Shown here one piece after another: positions 50,345 through 60,719 of a DNA stretch of 64,000 nucleotides. The DNA comes from an uncultured bacterium (GTDB lineage: Bacteria; Verrucomicrobiota; Lentisphaeria; Victivallales; UBA1829). The notes under the pieces were generated by a model. It did not search any database. It had not been told where the DNA came from and was given only the letters and a program-made list of their open reading frames with translations. The position numbers and the translations under genes were made by a program. The first letter of the stretch is position 1. Each line of letters begins with the position of its first letter. Location: NCBI GenBank assembly GCA_949297765.1, contig CASFTV010000021.1, positions 1-64,000 of the forward strand, given 5' to 3'.

Positions 50345-52116
50345 AGACGTTCTCCTTCCTGGATTCTGCGGTTGACTTCCGCATCCGCCTGTGCGGTCCG
50401 GTAAAGTTTCCAGTTCACAAACGCCGCCGCCAGCACGCAGAACAGAAGAATGCCGCAGAATGCGATGAAGAGATTTCCGTATCGTGCATAAAAGGTCGGA
50501 ACCGGATTCACCGGCACCGGGACGCGGAACACTTTCGCATTCCGTTCCGGGCGGTCGAGCGAAATGGTGTCGATCAACTCGCCGCGCGGAGAAACGAGGG
50601 TGGAATAATTGGAATTTCCGCTCCGCAGCTGGGGAAGGCGCAGTTCCAGAGCGCGGAACAGGCCGTTGGCAAAGTGCTGATCGGATTCCCAGCTGGTCGG
50701 ATACCATGCGTCGTTTGCAAGGGTGAGAAGCAGATTCGCCCCGTTTACCGCGTGACCCCGCGAAAGAAATGGAAAAACCGATTCATAACAGATGGAAACC
50801 CCGATCCGGACACCCGGCAGCGCCTTCAGCGGATTGCAGCGGAGACCCGGGGAGAGGTTGCGGCCCATTCCGATCATCTCGTTCAGCTCCGGAAATTCGT
50901 TGCCGAAGGGAACGTATTCTCCGAACGGAACCCGGTGACATTTGTAAAAAAAGTCTTTGACCGCGCCGCCCGGTTCCGTAATCAGAAGTGCGGCGTTGTA
51001 GACTTCGTATTCTTCCGGGGAAGTGCCGGGGATCTGGAAATCAATGCTGCCGACCAGAAACGGAACGCCATATTTCCGCAGCAGAGCGGCGATTCCATCC
51101 CGGTAGCTCTGCGAAAGGTCCGCGCCGCCCCGGTATGCGTATGGAACCGCCGTTTCCGGCCAGACAATCAGATCCAGCTTCCGATTGGGCGCATCGCCCA
51201 CCGGAACCAGATTCCGCACCTTTGCGTCGCGTTCCAGAAGCTCCTCCGAAAGTTTCAGGCAGACTTCCAGAGCCTCTTTCGCCTCGGCGTAACCGGCGTT
51301 GCGCCGCTGGGAGAGATCCGGCTGTATGAGTCCGATGTTCACATACCGCACCGCCTCGTCGCGCAGACGGTTTTCCCGCATCAGGTGCAGGCCCAGAACA
51401 TAGCATGCCAGAAGAAGGAGAAACGCCGCTCCGAGCGGATACGGCCGCCGGTAGCTCCGGATCCGGCGGAGACGCCGCAGAGAGATCAGCGCAAGCCCCA
51501 GCCCGAGGTTGATCAGCGCAATCAGAAAACTGACGCCGAATACCCCCGTGTATTCACAGATCTGAATCAGCGGAAGATTCCTCCACTGCGATGTGGCCAG
51601 ATAATTCCACGGCAGCCCCGTCATGATCCATCCGCGCAGCCACTCGAGGACACACCAGCATGCCGCATTGCCGGAGATGAAAAAAATTCCGTTCCACGCC
51701 GTCTCGAACGGCAGTTTTCCCGCGCAGTGTTCAAACCCCTTCAGCCGGTCGCCGGGAGAATACGCAAGGTTCCGCCAGAGAAAGCGGAAGCACAACGCCC
51801 ATCCCGCGGGAAACAGCGCAAGCACAACGGAAAGAACAAACGGAATCGGAAACGCGATCTCCCGCAGCCAGAAGAAGGAACACACGCTCCAGAAATATCC
51901 CCAGGTCAGTCCGCGGAAAAACGCGCCCGCCGCGGAACAGGTCCGGCAGAGCAGAATCAGCGGAAGCTGGGCGATCCATGCAAGAAGACTCCAGTCCGCC
52001 GCCGGAAACATCAGCGCGGAAAACGCGCCCGTCAGCGCCAGAAACAGGTATTCGCTCAGCACGCCGAGCCGTGTTGCAAAGAAGGGGTGCGGTCCCTCGT
52101 CAGTAAAAAAAATCAT
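50341..52116 (-). CDS. lnt: Apolipoprotein N-acyltransferase
   Basis: A 591-residue inner-membrane enzyme that adds the third acyl chain to lipoproteins. The N-terminal half has about six membrane helices; the nitrilase domain carries the catalytic Glu in IVWPETAVPYA, Lys in YKCHRVPFGEYVPF and Cys in GVSICYESVFP, all intact. A last helix (LFIAFCGILLFCVLAAAF) ends the protein. It is slightly longer than the E. coli enzyme (512 residues). Its presence fits the several lipoproteins in this window. It is coupled to rsmB by a four-base overlap. Confidence 0.96.
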   Translation of the reverse strand: MIFFTDEGPHPFFATRLGVLSEYLFLALTGAFSALMFPAADWSLLAWIAQLPLILLCRTCSAAGAFFRGLTWGYFWSVCSFFWLREIAFPIPFVLSVVLALFPAGWALCFRFLWRNLAYSPGDRLKGFEHCAGKLPFETAWNGIFFISGNAACWCVLEWLRGWIMTGLPWNYLATSQWRNLPLIQICEYTGVFGVSFLIALINLGLGLALISLRRLRRIRSYRRPYPLGAAFLLLLACYVLGLHLMRENRLRDEAVRYVNIGLIQPDLSQRRNAGYAEAKEALEVCLKLSEELLERDAKVRNLVPVGDAPNRKLDLIVWPETAVPYAYRGGADLSQSYRDGIAALLRKYGVPFLVGSIDFQIPGTSPEEYEVYNAALLITEPGGAVKDFFYKCHRVPFGEYVPFGNEFPELNEMIGMGRNLSPGLRCNPLKALPGVRIGVSICYESVFPFLSRGHAVNGANLLLTLANDAWYPTSWESDQHFANGLFRALELRLPQLRSGNSNYSTLVSPRGELIDTISLDRPERNAKVFRVPVPVNPVPTFYARYGNLFIAFCGILLFCVLAAAFVNWKLYRTAQADAEVNRRIQEGERL

Positions 52117-52139
52117 CTGTGTTTCCCGGTTTTTCTGGA

Positions 52140-52169
52140 ATAATATGCTGTCTGCGGATGGTTTTTCAA
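52140..52169 (-). promoter_or_regulatory. Promoter of lnt-rsmB
   Basis: Minus strand TTGAAA (52164-52169), 18-base spacer, TATTAT (52140-52145). Confidence 0.5.
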
Positions 52170-52207
52170 GTCCGGTTTCTGTTTTTCATCCGGAGGATTC
52201 ATCCGCA

Positions 52208-55072
52208 TCAGAGATCGTTCCTGAGGATTTCCGCCAGATAGCACCCGGTGTGGGAGCGTTTCACCTTCGCCACCTGCTCCGGCGTACCTTTGGCGACGAT
52301 CTCCCCGCCCTCATCGCCGCCTTCGGGGCCGATGTCGATGATGTAGTCCGCCATCTTGATGACGTCGAGATTGTGTTCGATCACGAGGATCGTGTTGCCT
52401 TTGTCCCGCAGACGGATCAGCACGTCGAGGAGCTGGCGGATGTCCTCCAGATGCAGTCCGGTCGTGGGCTCGTCGAGAATGTAGATCGTGTGGCCGCGCG
52501 ACTGCCGGGCAAGTTCGGTCGCAAGCTTCACCCGCTGTGCCTCGCCGCCGGAAAGCGTGGTCGCCGGCTGGCCGAGCGTCAGATAGCCGAGACCGACCTC
52601 CTGAAGCGTCTTGAGCTTCCGGTAAAGACGGGGTATTGCCGAAAAGAAATCCACCGCCTCATCCACCGTCATCTCCAGAATCTCCGCGATGTTCCGCTTC
52701 TTGTAGCAGACGGAGAGCGTCTCCTTGTTGAACCGGCGCCCCTGGCACGCGGAACAGGTCACATAGATGTCCGGAAGGAACTGCATTTCGATCTTTTTGA
52801 TGCCGTCTCCCTGACACTCCTCGCAGCGGCCGCCCTTCACATTGAAACTGAAGCGTCCCGGGCCGAATCCCCGCATCTTCGACTCCGGAAGCGAGGCAAA
52901 CAGCGTCCGGATCATCCCGAACGCCTCCGTATAAGTCACCGGATTGGATCGCGGAGTCCGTCCGATCGGACTCTGGTCGATCACGATCGCCTTGTCCACA
53001 TGCTCCAGTCCGAGAATCCGTTTATGTGCGCCCGGAACCGCGGCATCGGCCATTTTGAATTTCTGCTCCAGCGCCGCGCGCAGAACACCGTTCACCAGCG
53101 AGCTTTTCCCCGAACCGGAAACCCCTGTCACGCAGCAGAAAAGTCCGAGCGGGATATCGACCGTCACATTCTTGAGATTGTGGTGCGAAACCCCCTCCAG
53201 GCGGATTGTTTTCCCGTTTCCTTTCCGGCGTTCCGGCGGGATCTGGATTTTCCGTGTTCCGGAAAGATACTGCCCGGTCAGGGAGGCCCCGGTTTTCGCA
53301 ACCTCCTCCGGAGTTCCCGCGGCGACGATCTCCCCGCCGTGCACACCCGCGCGGGGACCGAGATCCAGAACATAATCCGCGGACCGGATGGTATCGGTAT
53401 CATGCTCCACCACGATCACCGTATTGCCGATGTCGCGGAGCCGTTTGAGGGTGGCAAGAAGTTTGTCGTTGTCGCGCTGATGCAGTCCGATGCTCGGTTC
53501 GTCGAGGATATAGAGAACGCCCACCAGTCCGCAGCCAAGCTGGGTCGCCAGACGGATTCTCTGCGCTTCTCCGCCGGAAAGCGTGCCGCTTTCCCGGTTC
53601 AGCGTCAGATACGGCAGTCCCACATCCACCAGAAAGGAAAGACGCGACCGGATCTCGCGGACAATATCATGCGCAATCGCCCGGCGCTCCTCATCCAGCT
53701 CCAGATGAGAAATGAAATCAAGCGCACTCTCCACGGAAAGCGCATTGAACTTGTCGATGGAAAGCCCCCCGACCGTCACCGCGAGACTTTCCGGTTTGAG
53801 CCGCGCACCGTGACACACCGGACACTCCCGGCGGACCATATATTCGGCAAGGCGTTCTCTCACCGCGTCGCTCTCCGACTCCGCCTGCCGCTTCTGCATG
53901 CTTGCGAGAATCCCCTCGAACGGTTTGACCATATTGTATTTCTTATGCCGCAGCCAGTAGCTGAAATCCACCGGCTCGCCGTCGCTTCCGTAAAGCAGAA
54001 AATGCTGAACGGATTCCGGAAGTTTTCCAAACGGAGTGGTGAGCATCTCCGGCATCTTGAGATGCGCCGCGATCGACCGGAGCAGATGGTTGTAATACAT
54101 AATCAGATGGCGCGGCCCCCGCCGCCAGCCGGGAATCGCCCCGTTGCGCAGGGATTTCGACGGATCCACCGCACGCGCCGGATCCATCACAAGCATGGAT
54201 CCCAGTCCGTTGCAGTGCGGACAGGCGCCGAACGGGCTGTTGAAGGAAAAGTTCCTCGGCTCCATCCGGCCGAAACTGACGCCGCAGTCGACACATGCCA
54301 GCCGTTCGCTGATCCGTTCCTCCTTCCACGACCGCTCTCCGGAAAGCGCGGTCTCCTCCACCAGAACGATCAGTTCTCCGCCACCGCATTTGAGAGCCGT
54401 TTCCACGGAATCGTTGAGTCGGGAGCGTTCCAGAGATCCGGTCACGAGGCGGTCCACAACCGCTTCAATGTCGTGCCGCAGGGTTTTGGCAAGGGGCTTC
54501 ATGTCGTCGGTCAGCTCGACGATTTTTCCGTCGATGCGGACCCGGACGAAACCGTCGCGGCGGATTTTGTCGATCACGTCCCGCAGTTCGCCTTTGCGCC
54601 CGGTGATGTAGGGCGCAAGAATCATCATTTTCCTTCCTTCGGGAATCGCGAGAATCTTTTCGCAGATCGCCTCCGCCGACTGCGCCGCAAGCTCCTTCCC
54701 GCAGTTCGGGCAGTGGGGAATGCCGGTATGCGCGTACAGAAGACGCAGATAATCATAAATCTCCGTGACCGTCGCCACGGTCGAGCGCGGATTCGATCCC
54801 GCCGACCGCTGTTCGATCGCGATTGCCGGAGAAAGTCCTTCGATGTGTTCGACTTTCGGTTTCTGCATCCGGTCGAGGAACTGGCGGGCGTACGCGGAGA
54901 GACTTTCCACATACCGCCGCTGGCCCTCCGCATAGAGCGTGTCAAACGCAAGCGACGATTTCCCCGATCCGCTGAGACCGGTGACAACCGTCAGGCTGTT
55001 GCGCGGAATCTTCACGTTGATATTTTTCAGATTGTGCTCCGAGGCACCGCGGATCACGATATCGCCGTTCAT
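52208..55072 (-). CDS. uvrA: Excinuclease ABC subunit UvrA
   Basis: A 954-residue UvrA, the damage-recognition ATPase of nucleotide excision repair. Two ABC modules are visible: Walker [15 protein letters not shown] near residue 32 and [14 protein letters not shown] near residue 645, with signatures [15 protein letters not shown] and [15 protein letters not shown]. Zinc-finger cysteines occur in CPNCG, CVDCG/CPHCNG, CPVCHG and the second-module CEECQGDG and CSACQG. Family-typical [12 protein letters not shown] is present. GGAG precedes the ATG. It is monocistronic with its own promoter. Length is normal. Confidence 0.98.
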   Translation of the reverse strand: MNGDIVIRGASEHNLKNINVKIPRNSLTVVTGLSGSGKSSLAFDTLYAEGQRRYVESLSAYARQFLDRMQKPKVEHIEGLSPAIAIEQRSAGSNPRSTVATVTEIYDYLRLLYAHTGIPHCPNCGKELAAQSAEAICEKILAIPEGRKMMILAPYITGRKGELRDVIDKIRRDGFVRVRIDGKIVELTDDMKPLAKTLRHDIEAVVDRLVTGSLERSRLNDSVETALKCGGGELIVLVEETALSGERSWKEERISERLACVDCGVSFGRMEPRNFSFNSPFGACPHCNGLGSMLVMDPARAVDPSKSLRNGAIPGWRRGPRHLIMYYNHLLRSIAAHLKMPEMLTTPFGKLPESVQHFLLYGSDGEPVDFSYWLRHKKYNMVKPFEGILASMQKRQAESESDAVRERLAEYMVRRECPVCHGARLKPESLAVTVGGLSIDKFNALSVESALDFISHLELDEERRAIAHDIVREIRSRLSFLVDVGLPYLTLNRESGTLSGGEAQRIRLATQLGCGLVGVLYILDEPSIGLHQRDNDKLLATLKRLRDIGNTVIVVEHDTDTIRSADYVLDLGPRAGVHGGEIVAAGTPEEVAKTGASLTGQYLSGTRKIQIPPERRKGNGKTIRLEGVSHHNLKNVTVDIPLGLFCCVTGVSGSGKSSLVNGVLRAALEQKFKMADAAVPGAHKRILGLEHVDKAIVIDQSPIGRTPRSNPVTYTEAFGMIRTLFASLPESKMRGFGPGRFSFNVKGGRCEECQGDGIKKIEMQFLPDIYVTCSACQGRRFNKETLSVCYKKRNIAEILEMTVDEAVDFFSAIPRLYRKLKTLQEVGLGYLTLGQPATTLSGGEAQRVKLATELARQSRGHTIYILDEPTTGLHLEDIRQLLDVLIRLRDKGNTILVIEHNLDVIKMADYIIDIGPEGGDEGGEIVAKGTPEQVAKVKRSHTGCYLAEILRNDL

Positions 55073-55096
55073 ACATTTCTCCTGTCATGATCGGGT

Positions 55097-55125
55097 AATT
55101 TACACGCATTTTCCGCAAAAGACAA
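55097..55125 (-). promoter_or_regulatory. Promoter of uvrA
   Basis: Minus strand TTGTCT (55120-55125), 17-base spacer, TAAATT (55097-55102). No LexA-like box is evident next to it. Confidence 0.55.
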
Positions 55126-55186
55126 CGGAAAACAGGAAATCCTATCGAAAAATATTCCTCTCTTCCGTTTTTTTCCAAAAATGAAT

Positions 55187-55214
55187 TTGCTTTTTCCGGA
55201 AAAGGTGATATAGT
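55187..55214 (+). promoter_or_regulatory. Promoter of tRNA-Cys
   Basis: TTGCTT (55187-55192), 16-base spacer, TATAGT (55209-55214) with an extended TGA. It ends 20 bases before the tRNA. Confidence 0.7.
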
Positions 55215-55234
55215 AATTTTCACTGAACTTTTAT

Positions 55235-55310
55235 GGCGTGATGGTCGAGCGGCTAAGGCAACGGTCTGCAAAACCGGTTCTGGTGGGTTCAACTCCCACT
55301 CACGCCTCCA
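55235..55310 (+). tRNA. tRNA-Cys(GCA)
   Basis: A 76-base cloverleaf: acceptor GGCGTGA/TCACGCC, discriminator T (U73, the cysteine identity element), encoded CCA at 55308-55310, anticodon loop CTGCAAA with anticodon GCA, and T arm GGGTTCAACTCCC. It is monocistronic, with a promoter upstream and a terminator 17 bases downstream. Confidence 0.97.
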
Positions 55311-55326
55311 GCATTGGAATTCAAAA

Positions 55327-55353
55327 ACCACTCTTCCCGAGTGGTTTTTTTTT
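55327..55353 (+). terminator. Terminator of tRNA-Cys
   Basis: Stem ACCACTC/GAGTGGT (55327-55333 and 55339-55345) with a 5-base loop, followed by eight more T. Confidence 0.85.
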
Positions 55354-55490
55354 ACCTTTCTCCGTGCTGTCGTCGGAAGCGGACGGGAAAATCGGTTTTC
55401 GGCAGGAAACGCAAAAACCGGAAAAGAACTGCCCCGTCCATCAATCCGCGATCGAAGGACGGGGGATCAAAGTGTTCCGGTTTTTCCGCT

Positions 55491-56252
55491 TCAGCGGACA
55501 GTGACGCCGCTGCTCTTCAAATACTGCTTCAGATCGCCGATGTCGATCATGTGGAAATGGAATACGGACGCGGCCAGAAGAATCTGCGCACCCGCCCGGA
55601 CGGCTTCCAGAAAATGCTCCTTCTTTCCGGCGCCGCCGGATGCGACGATTTTTGCGTTGCAGGCCTGTGCCATCGCCCGGATCACGGGGAGATCGTATCC
55701 GGTTTTCGCGCCGTCGCCCGCCTTGCTGGTCGGGAGGATCACTTCGACACCGTAGCCGTCAACCCGTTTTGCCCATTCGATGGCGTCATATCCCGTTGCC
55801 GTGCGTCCGCCGTCGATGTAGACCTCGTAGCCGGAGGGCAGGGCGGGGTTGACGTCCACGTCTATGGCAACCGTCAGACTGCTCTGTCCGAACTCCTTGA
55901 GAATCGCCGGAATGATTTCCGGATTGCGGAACGCCGCGCTGCTCACCGAAACCGTGTTCGCTCCTGCGGCGAGGACCTCTCCGGCGGACTTGACATCGCG
56001 GATCCCCCCGCCGACCGTGAACGGAACCGTGCAGACCGCGGAAACCCGCCGGACCACATCCAGAAGCGTTCCTCTCTGTTCGACCGTGGCGGTGATGTCG
56101 AGCAGCGCCAGTTCATCCGCGCCCGCGGCGCAGTAGGCCTTTGCACACTCCACCGGATCACCCGCATCGGCGATCTCCACAAAGTGAACCCCCTTCACGA
56201 CCCGTCCGTTCTGCATATCGAGACACGGCATAATGGAAACCGGTTTATCCAT
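55491..56252 (-). CDS. hisF: Imidazole glycerol phosphate synthase subunit HisF
   Basis: A 253-residue HisF, the cyclase subunit that makes imidazole glycerol phosphate and AICAR in histidine synthesis. It starts MDKPVSIMPCLDMQNGRVVKG, containing the first catalytic Asp, and the second lies in LTVAIDVDVN; phosphate-binding turns are TVGGGIRD and ASGGAGKKEHF. The frame is open 26 codons further upstream, but ATG at 56252 has AAGGAG before it. It stands alone with its own promoter, away from other his genes. HisF-like paralogues exist, but both catalytic Asp positions appear kept. Confidence 0.92.
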   Translation of the reverse strand: MDKPVSIMPCLDMQNGRVVKGVHFVEIADAGDPVECAKAYCAAGADELALLDITATVEQRGTLLDVVRRVSAVCTVPFTVGGGIRDVKSAGEVLAAGANTVSVSSAAFRNPEIIPAILKEFGQSSLTVAIDVDVNPALPSGYEVYIDGGRTATGYDAIEWAKRVDGYGVEVILPTSKAGDGAKTGYDLPVIRAMAQACNAKIVASGGAGKKEHFLEAVRAGAQILLAASVFHFHMIDIGDLKQYLKSSGVTVR

Positions 56253-56302
56253 TTCAACACTCCTTTTCTTGTTGAATCTCCAGATGGAATCTTCAAAAGG
56301 AC

Positions 56303-56330
56303 AATGTAATTTCAAAACGTTGAAAAGCAA
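56303..56330 (-). promoter_or_regulatory. Promoter of hisF
   Basis: Minus strand TTGCTT (56325-56330), 16-base spacer, TACATT (56303-56308). Confidence 0.55.
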
Positions 56331-56444
56331 GTCCGGATTTCAAAACTTTCCCGGAATCGTCCCGTCTTCCGGATTTCCGGAAGCGGCGGAAACGGAATGC
56401 GCGGAAAAACGCGGGAAAAGTTCCGAAAACATCGGGAAAACGGG

Positions 56445-56473
56445 TTGAAATTTCCCGGATTCCGGGCTAGTTT
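56445..56473 (+). promoter_or_regulatory. Promoter of the SLC5 symporter gene
   Basis: TTGAAA (56445-56450), 17-base spacer, TAGTTT (56468-56473). Confidence 0.5.
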
Positions 56474-56523
56474 ACTCCATCCATGCGGCGGAGTTTGAAA
56501 ACGAAAGAGGAGGAACGGATTTT

Positions 56524-58122
<1,599 letters not shown>

Positions 58123-58191
58123 TGGACGGGATTCCGGGGGAGGGCGGCGGGAACCGTTCTTTTCTCCGCGAACAGCAGGGAACGGAATCAG

Positions 58192-59082
58192 ATGAACAAT
58201 CCTTTTCCAGAGAGGGTCCGGACGATCGGGATCGCAGCTCCGGCAAGCGGGGCGGACCGGGCGGACTGGGATGCGTCCGCGGAGATGCTGCGCTCCTTCG
58301 GACTGCGCGTTGTCGAGGGACGGCTTTTTGAACACAGAGACGCCATGCCGTACCTCTCCGCGCCCGATCCGCAGCGGGCGGAGGACCTGAACGGATTGAT
58401 CCGCAATCCGGAAATCGACCTGATTCTCTGCCTGCGCGGCGGCTACGGAAGCATGCGGATTCTGGACCGGGTGGACTGGGATGTCCTGCGCCGGCGTGCG
58501 CTCCCGGTCATCGGATTCAGCGATATCACGGCGCTGCATCTGGCAATGTTCGCCCGGAAGGCGGGGATTCCGGTTGCCGGACAGATGGCGGCGGGTTTCG
58601 CGCGCACAATGAAAAACGACCAGACTTTTTCCGCGGTCCGGCGCGCGCTTTCAGTCGCATTTCACGGGAAGGAGGAACTGGAGGAGCACTATTCGCTGAC
58701 GGAGATCCGCGGAGGAACAGCCGCCGGCGGGATTGTTCCGGTGAATCTGACTCTGCTGGCGGCGCTTTGCGGAACGCCGTTTCTGCCGGACCTGGAAGGA
58801 AAAATTCTGGTTGTCGAAGATATCGGCGAACCGCTCCGGAAGCTCGACCGCCACCTGACTCAGCTGCGCCTCGCCGGGATTCCGCAGAAACTCGCGGGTG
58901 TTGTTTTTGCGCAGTTTACCGACTGCGGGGAAAAGGAGTTTCAAACCCGTCTGCTGGAAGAGTTCTCCCGTTTCGTTTCCGGGCCGGTTCTTGCCGGGCT
59001 TCCGTTCGGCCATGAGCTTCCCTCGCTCTCTTTTGTCTGGGGGGAGGCGGCGGAGATCCGAGCCGGAGAGCTCCGCTTTTGA
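58192..59082 (+). CDS. LD-carboxypeptidase (peptidase family S66)
   Basis: A 296-residue serine peptidase that removes the terminal D-alanine from murein tetrapeptides during cell-wall recycling. The Ser-Glu-His set appears in LPVIGFSDITALH (nucleophile Ser), VVEDIGEPLRKLDRHL (Glu) and GLPFGHELPSLSF (His). The segment LCLRGGYGSMRILDRVDW is also diagnostic. No signal peptide, so it is cytoplasmic, as expected for LdcA-type enzymes. Some relatives (MccF) cleave microcin conjugates instead. It is co-directional with the symporter upstream and dsbD downstream. Confidence 0.93.
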   Translation: MNNPFPERVRTIGIAAPASGADRADWDASAEMLRSFGLRVVEGRLFEHRDAMPYLSAPDPQRAEDLNGLIRNPEIDLILCLRGGYGSMRILDRVDWDVLRRRALPVIGFSDITALHLAMFARKAGIPVAGQMAAGFARTMKNDQTFSAVRRALSVAFHGKEELEEHYSLTEIRGGTAAGGIVPVNLTLLAALCGTPFLPDLEGKILVVEDIGEPLRKLDRHLTQLRLAGIPQKLAGVVFAQFTDCGEKEFQTRLLEEFSRFVSGPVLAGLPFGHELPSLSFVWGEAAEIRAGELRF

Positions 59083-59146
59083 CGGAAGGAACTTCTCCGG
59101 AAAACACCGTGTCTAACGCCCGGCAGGCTTCAAAGGAGGATAAAGA

Positions 59147-60676
59147 ATGATCGTGCGTATTTTTCTGCTTCTGTTTGCGGCGGCATCCGCCGTTTTCGCC
59201 GCCGAACAGCCGTTCCGCTGGGACTGGAAAACGGACAACGGAACGCTGACGGTCACGCTTCATACGGAGGAGGGAAGCTATATCTACCGGAATGCGACAT
59301 CGCTCCGTTTCGGCGGATCGGCTCCGGCCAAAACACCGGATGCGCTTGCCTTTGAAGATTCCGTCATGGGGAAAACGGAGATTTACAAGGGGGAAAAGAG
59401 CTGGGTTTTCCATCCGCTTCCGGACAAGGAGACCGAACTGGCCGTCTCCTGGCAGGGATGCCGGTCAAAAGCGGGAAGCGCTCCGCTCTGCTATCCGCCG
59501 GAAACGGTCCGGATTTCTCTGAATCCGAACGAAAACGGATCGGGAACGCTCTATCCGGTGGAAAAGACGGAATCCGCACCATCTTCCGGAGATCTTTATC
59601 CGGGCGTTGTGATTGAACGGACCGCGTTCGGCTACCGGAATGCGGAACAGTTCACCGCTTTTCTGGAAGGGAAGGAGGCCGGAGGATTCAATTTCGCAGA
59701 CAAAGGCATTGTTCTGGTTCTGATTCTGACTCTGCTTGGCGGACTTGCACTGAATCTGACGCCGTGCGTTCTGCCGATGATTCCGATCAATCTGGCGATC
59801 ATCGGAGCGGATTCGGGCGGGCGGCGCAATGCGCTGATCCGCGGGTCGGTGTATGCGGCGGGAATTGCGGTTGCCTATGGTGCGGTCGGACTGGCCGCCG
59901 TGCTGGGCGGCGCCTCTTTCGGAGTGCTGAGTTCTCTCTGGTATTTCAATCTTGGCGTGGCGGCGGTGTTTGTCATCCTTGCGCTCTCCATGTTTGATGT
60001 TTTCACGATCGACTTCTCCCGGTGGGGCGGCAGCATCCGGACCCCGTCGACCGCAAAGCTGGCGGGCGTGTTTCTGCTTGGCGGACTTTCCGCATTGCTG
60101 GCGGGCGCATGTGTCGCTCCGGTGGTGATCGCGGTCTTGCTCTACTCTGCGGATCTGTATGCGGGAGGGAATCCTTTCGGGCTTGCGCTTCCGTTTCTTC
60201 TCGGTGCGGGCATGGGTCTTCCGTGGCCGTTCGCCGCCGCGGGAATCGCCCGCATTCCAAAACCGGGGAAATGGATGGTCCGCATCAAATATGCGTTCGG
60301 AATCGTGATTCTGCTGGCGGCCGGATATTACGGAGTCCTCGGAACACGGCTGGCGATCAACGAGTTTTCCGCATCGAATCCGCAGCTCTCCGCTTCGGCT
60401 CCGACAGCCGGGACACAGGCTTTGGACGACGCTTTGCTGGAGGCGGTCCTCAACGGAAAACCGGTCCTGATCGACTTCTGGGCAGAGTGGTGCAAAAACT
60501 GCAAGGCGATGGATCTGGGGCCGATGCGCGATCCCGCGGTCCGGAAGGCGCTCGAAAACTTCAATGTCGTCAAACTGGATGCGACCCGCGTTTCCGATCC
60601 GCAGATCAAGGCGGTGATGGAGCGTTTCCGGATCTCCGGACTGCCGGCGTTTGTGATCATCAAACCCGCGCCGTGA
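59147..60676 (+). CDS. dsbD: Thiol:disulfide interchange protein DsbD
   Basis: A 509-residue three-domain electron carrier. After a signal peptide (to about residue 19), the N-terminal domain has redox cysteines C105 and C115 (WQGC and LCYPP), four residues further apart than in E. coli. The central domain has eight or so helices with cysteines in NLTPCVLPM and LAGACVAPV. The C-terminal thioredoxin domain has FWAEWCKNCKAMD. It passes electrons from cytoplasmic thioredoxin to periplasmic substrates. AAAGGAGG precedes the ATG. A predicted periplasmic protein with four CxxC pairs (10653) would be a conceivable client. Confidence 0.95.
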   Translation: MIVRIFLLLFAAASAVFAAEQPFRWDWKTDNGTLTVTLHTEEGSYIYRNATSLRFGGSAPAKTPDALAFEDSVMGKTEIYKGEKSWVFHPLPDKETELAVSWQGCRSKAGSAPLCYPPETVRISLNPNENGSGTLYPVEKTESAPSSGDLYPGVVIERTAFGYRNAEQFTAFLEGKEAGGFNFADKGIVLVLILTLLGGLALNLTPCVLPMIPINLAIIGADSGGRRNALIRGSVYAAGIAVAYGAVGLAAVLGGASFGVLSSLWYFNLGVAAVFVILALSMFDVFTIDFSRWGGSIRTPSTAKLAGVFLLGGLSALLAGACVAPVVIAVLLYSADLYAGGNPFGLALPFLLGAGMGLPWPFAAAGIARIPKPGKWMVRIKYAFGIVILLAAGYYGVLGTRLAINEFSASNPQLSASAPTAGTQALDDALLEAVLNGKPVLIDFWAEWCKNCKAMDLGPMRDPAVRKALENFNVVKLDATRVSDPQIKAVMERFRISGLPAFVIIKPAP

Positions 60677-60719
60677 TCCGCAGAAACCGGCCGGAGCCGG
60701 CGGGGAGGGGGGATACCGG

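Noticed and set aside
51623-55090. A 1155-codon plus-strand frame opposite lnt and uvrA
   Set aside because: It is antisense to two clear genes (uvrA and lnt motifs are complete), spans their intergenic region and shows Arg/His/Pro-rich composition typical of mirrored GC-rich codons.
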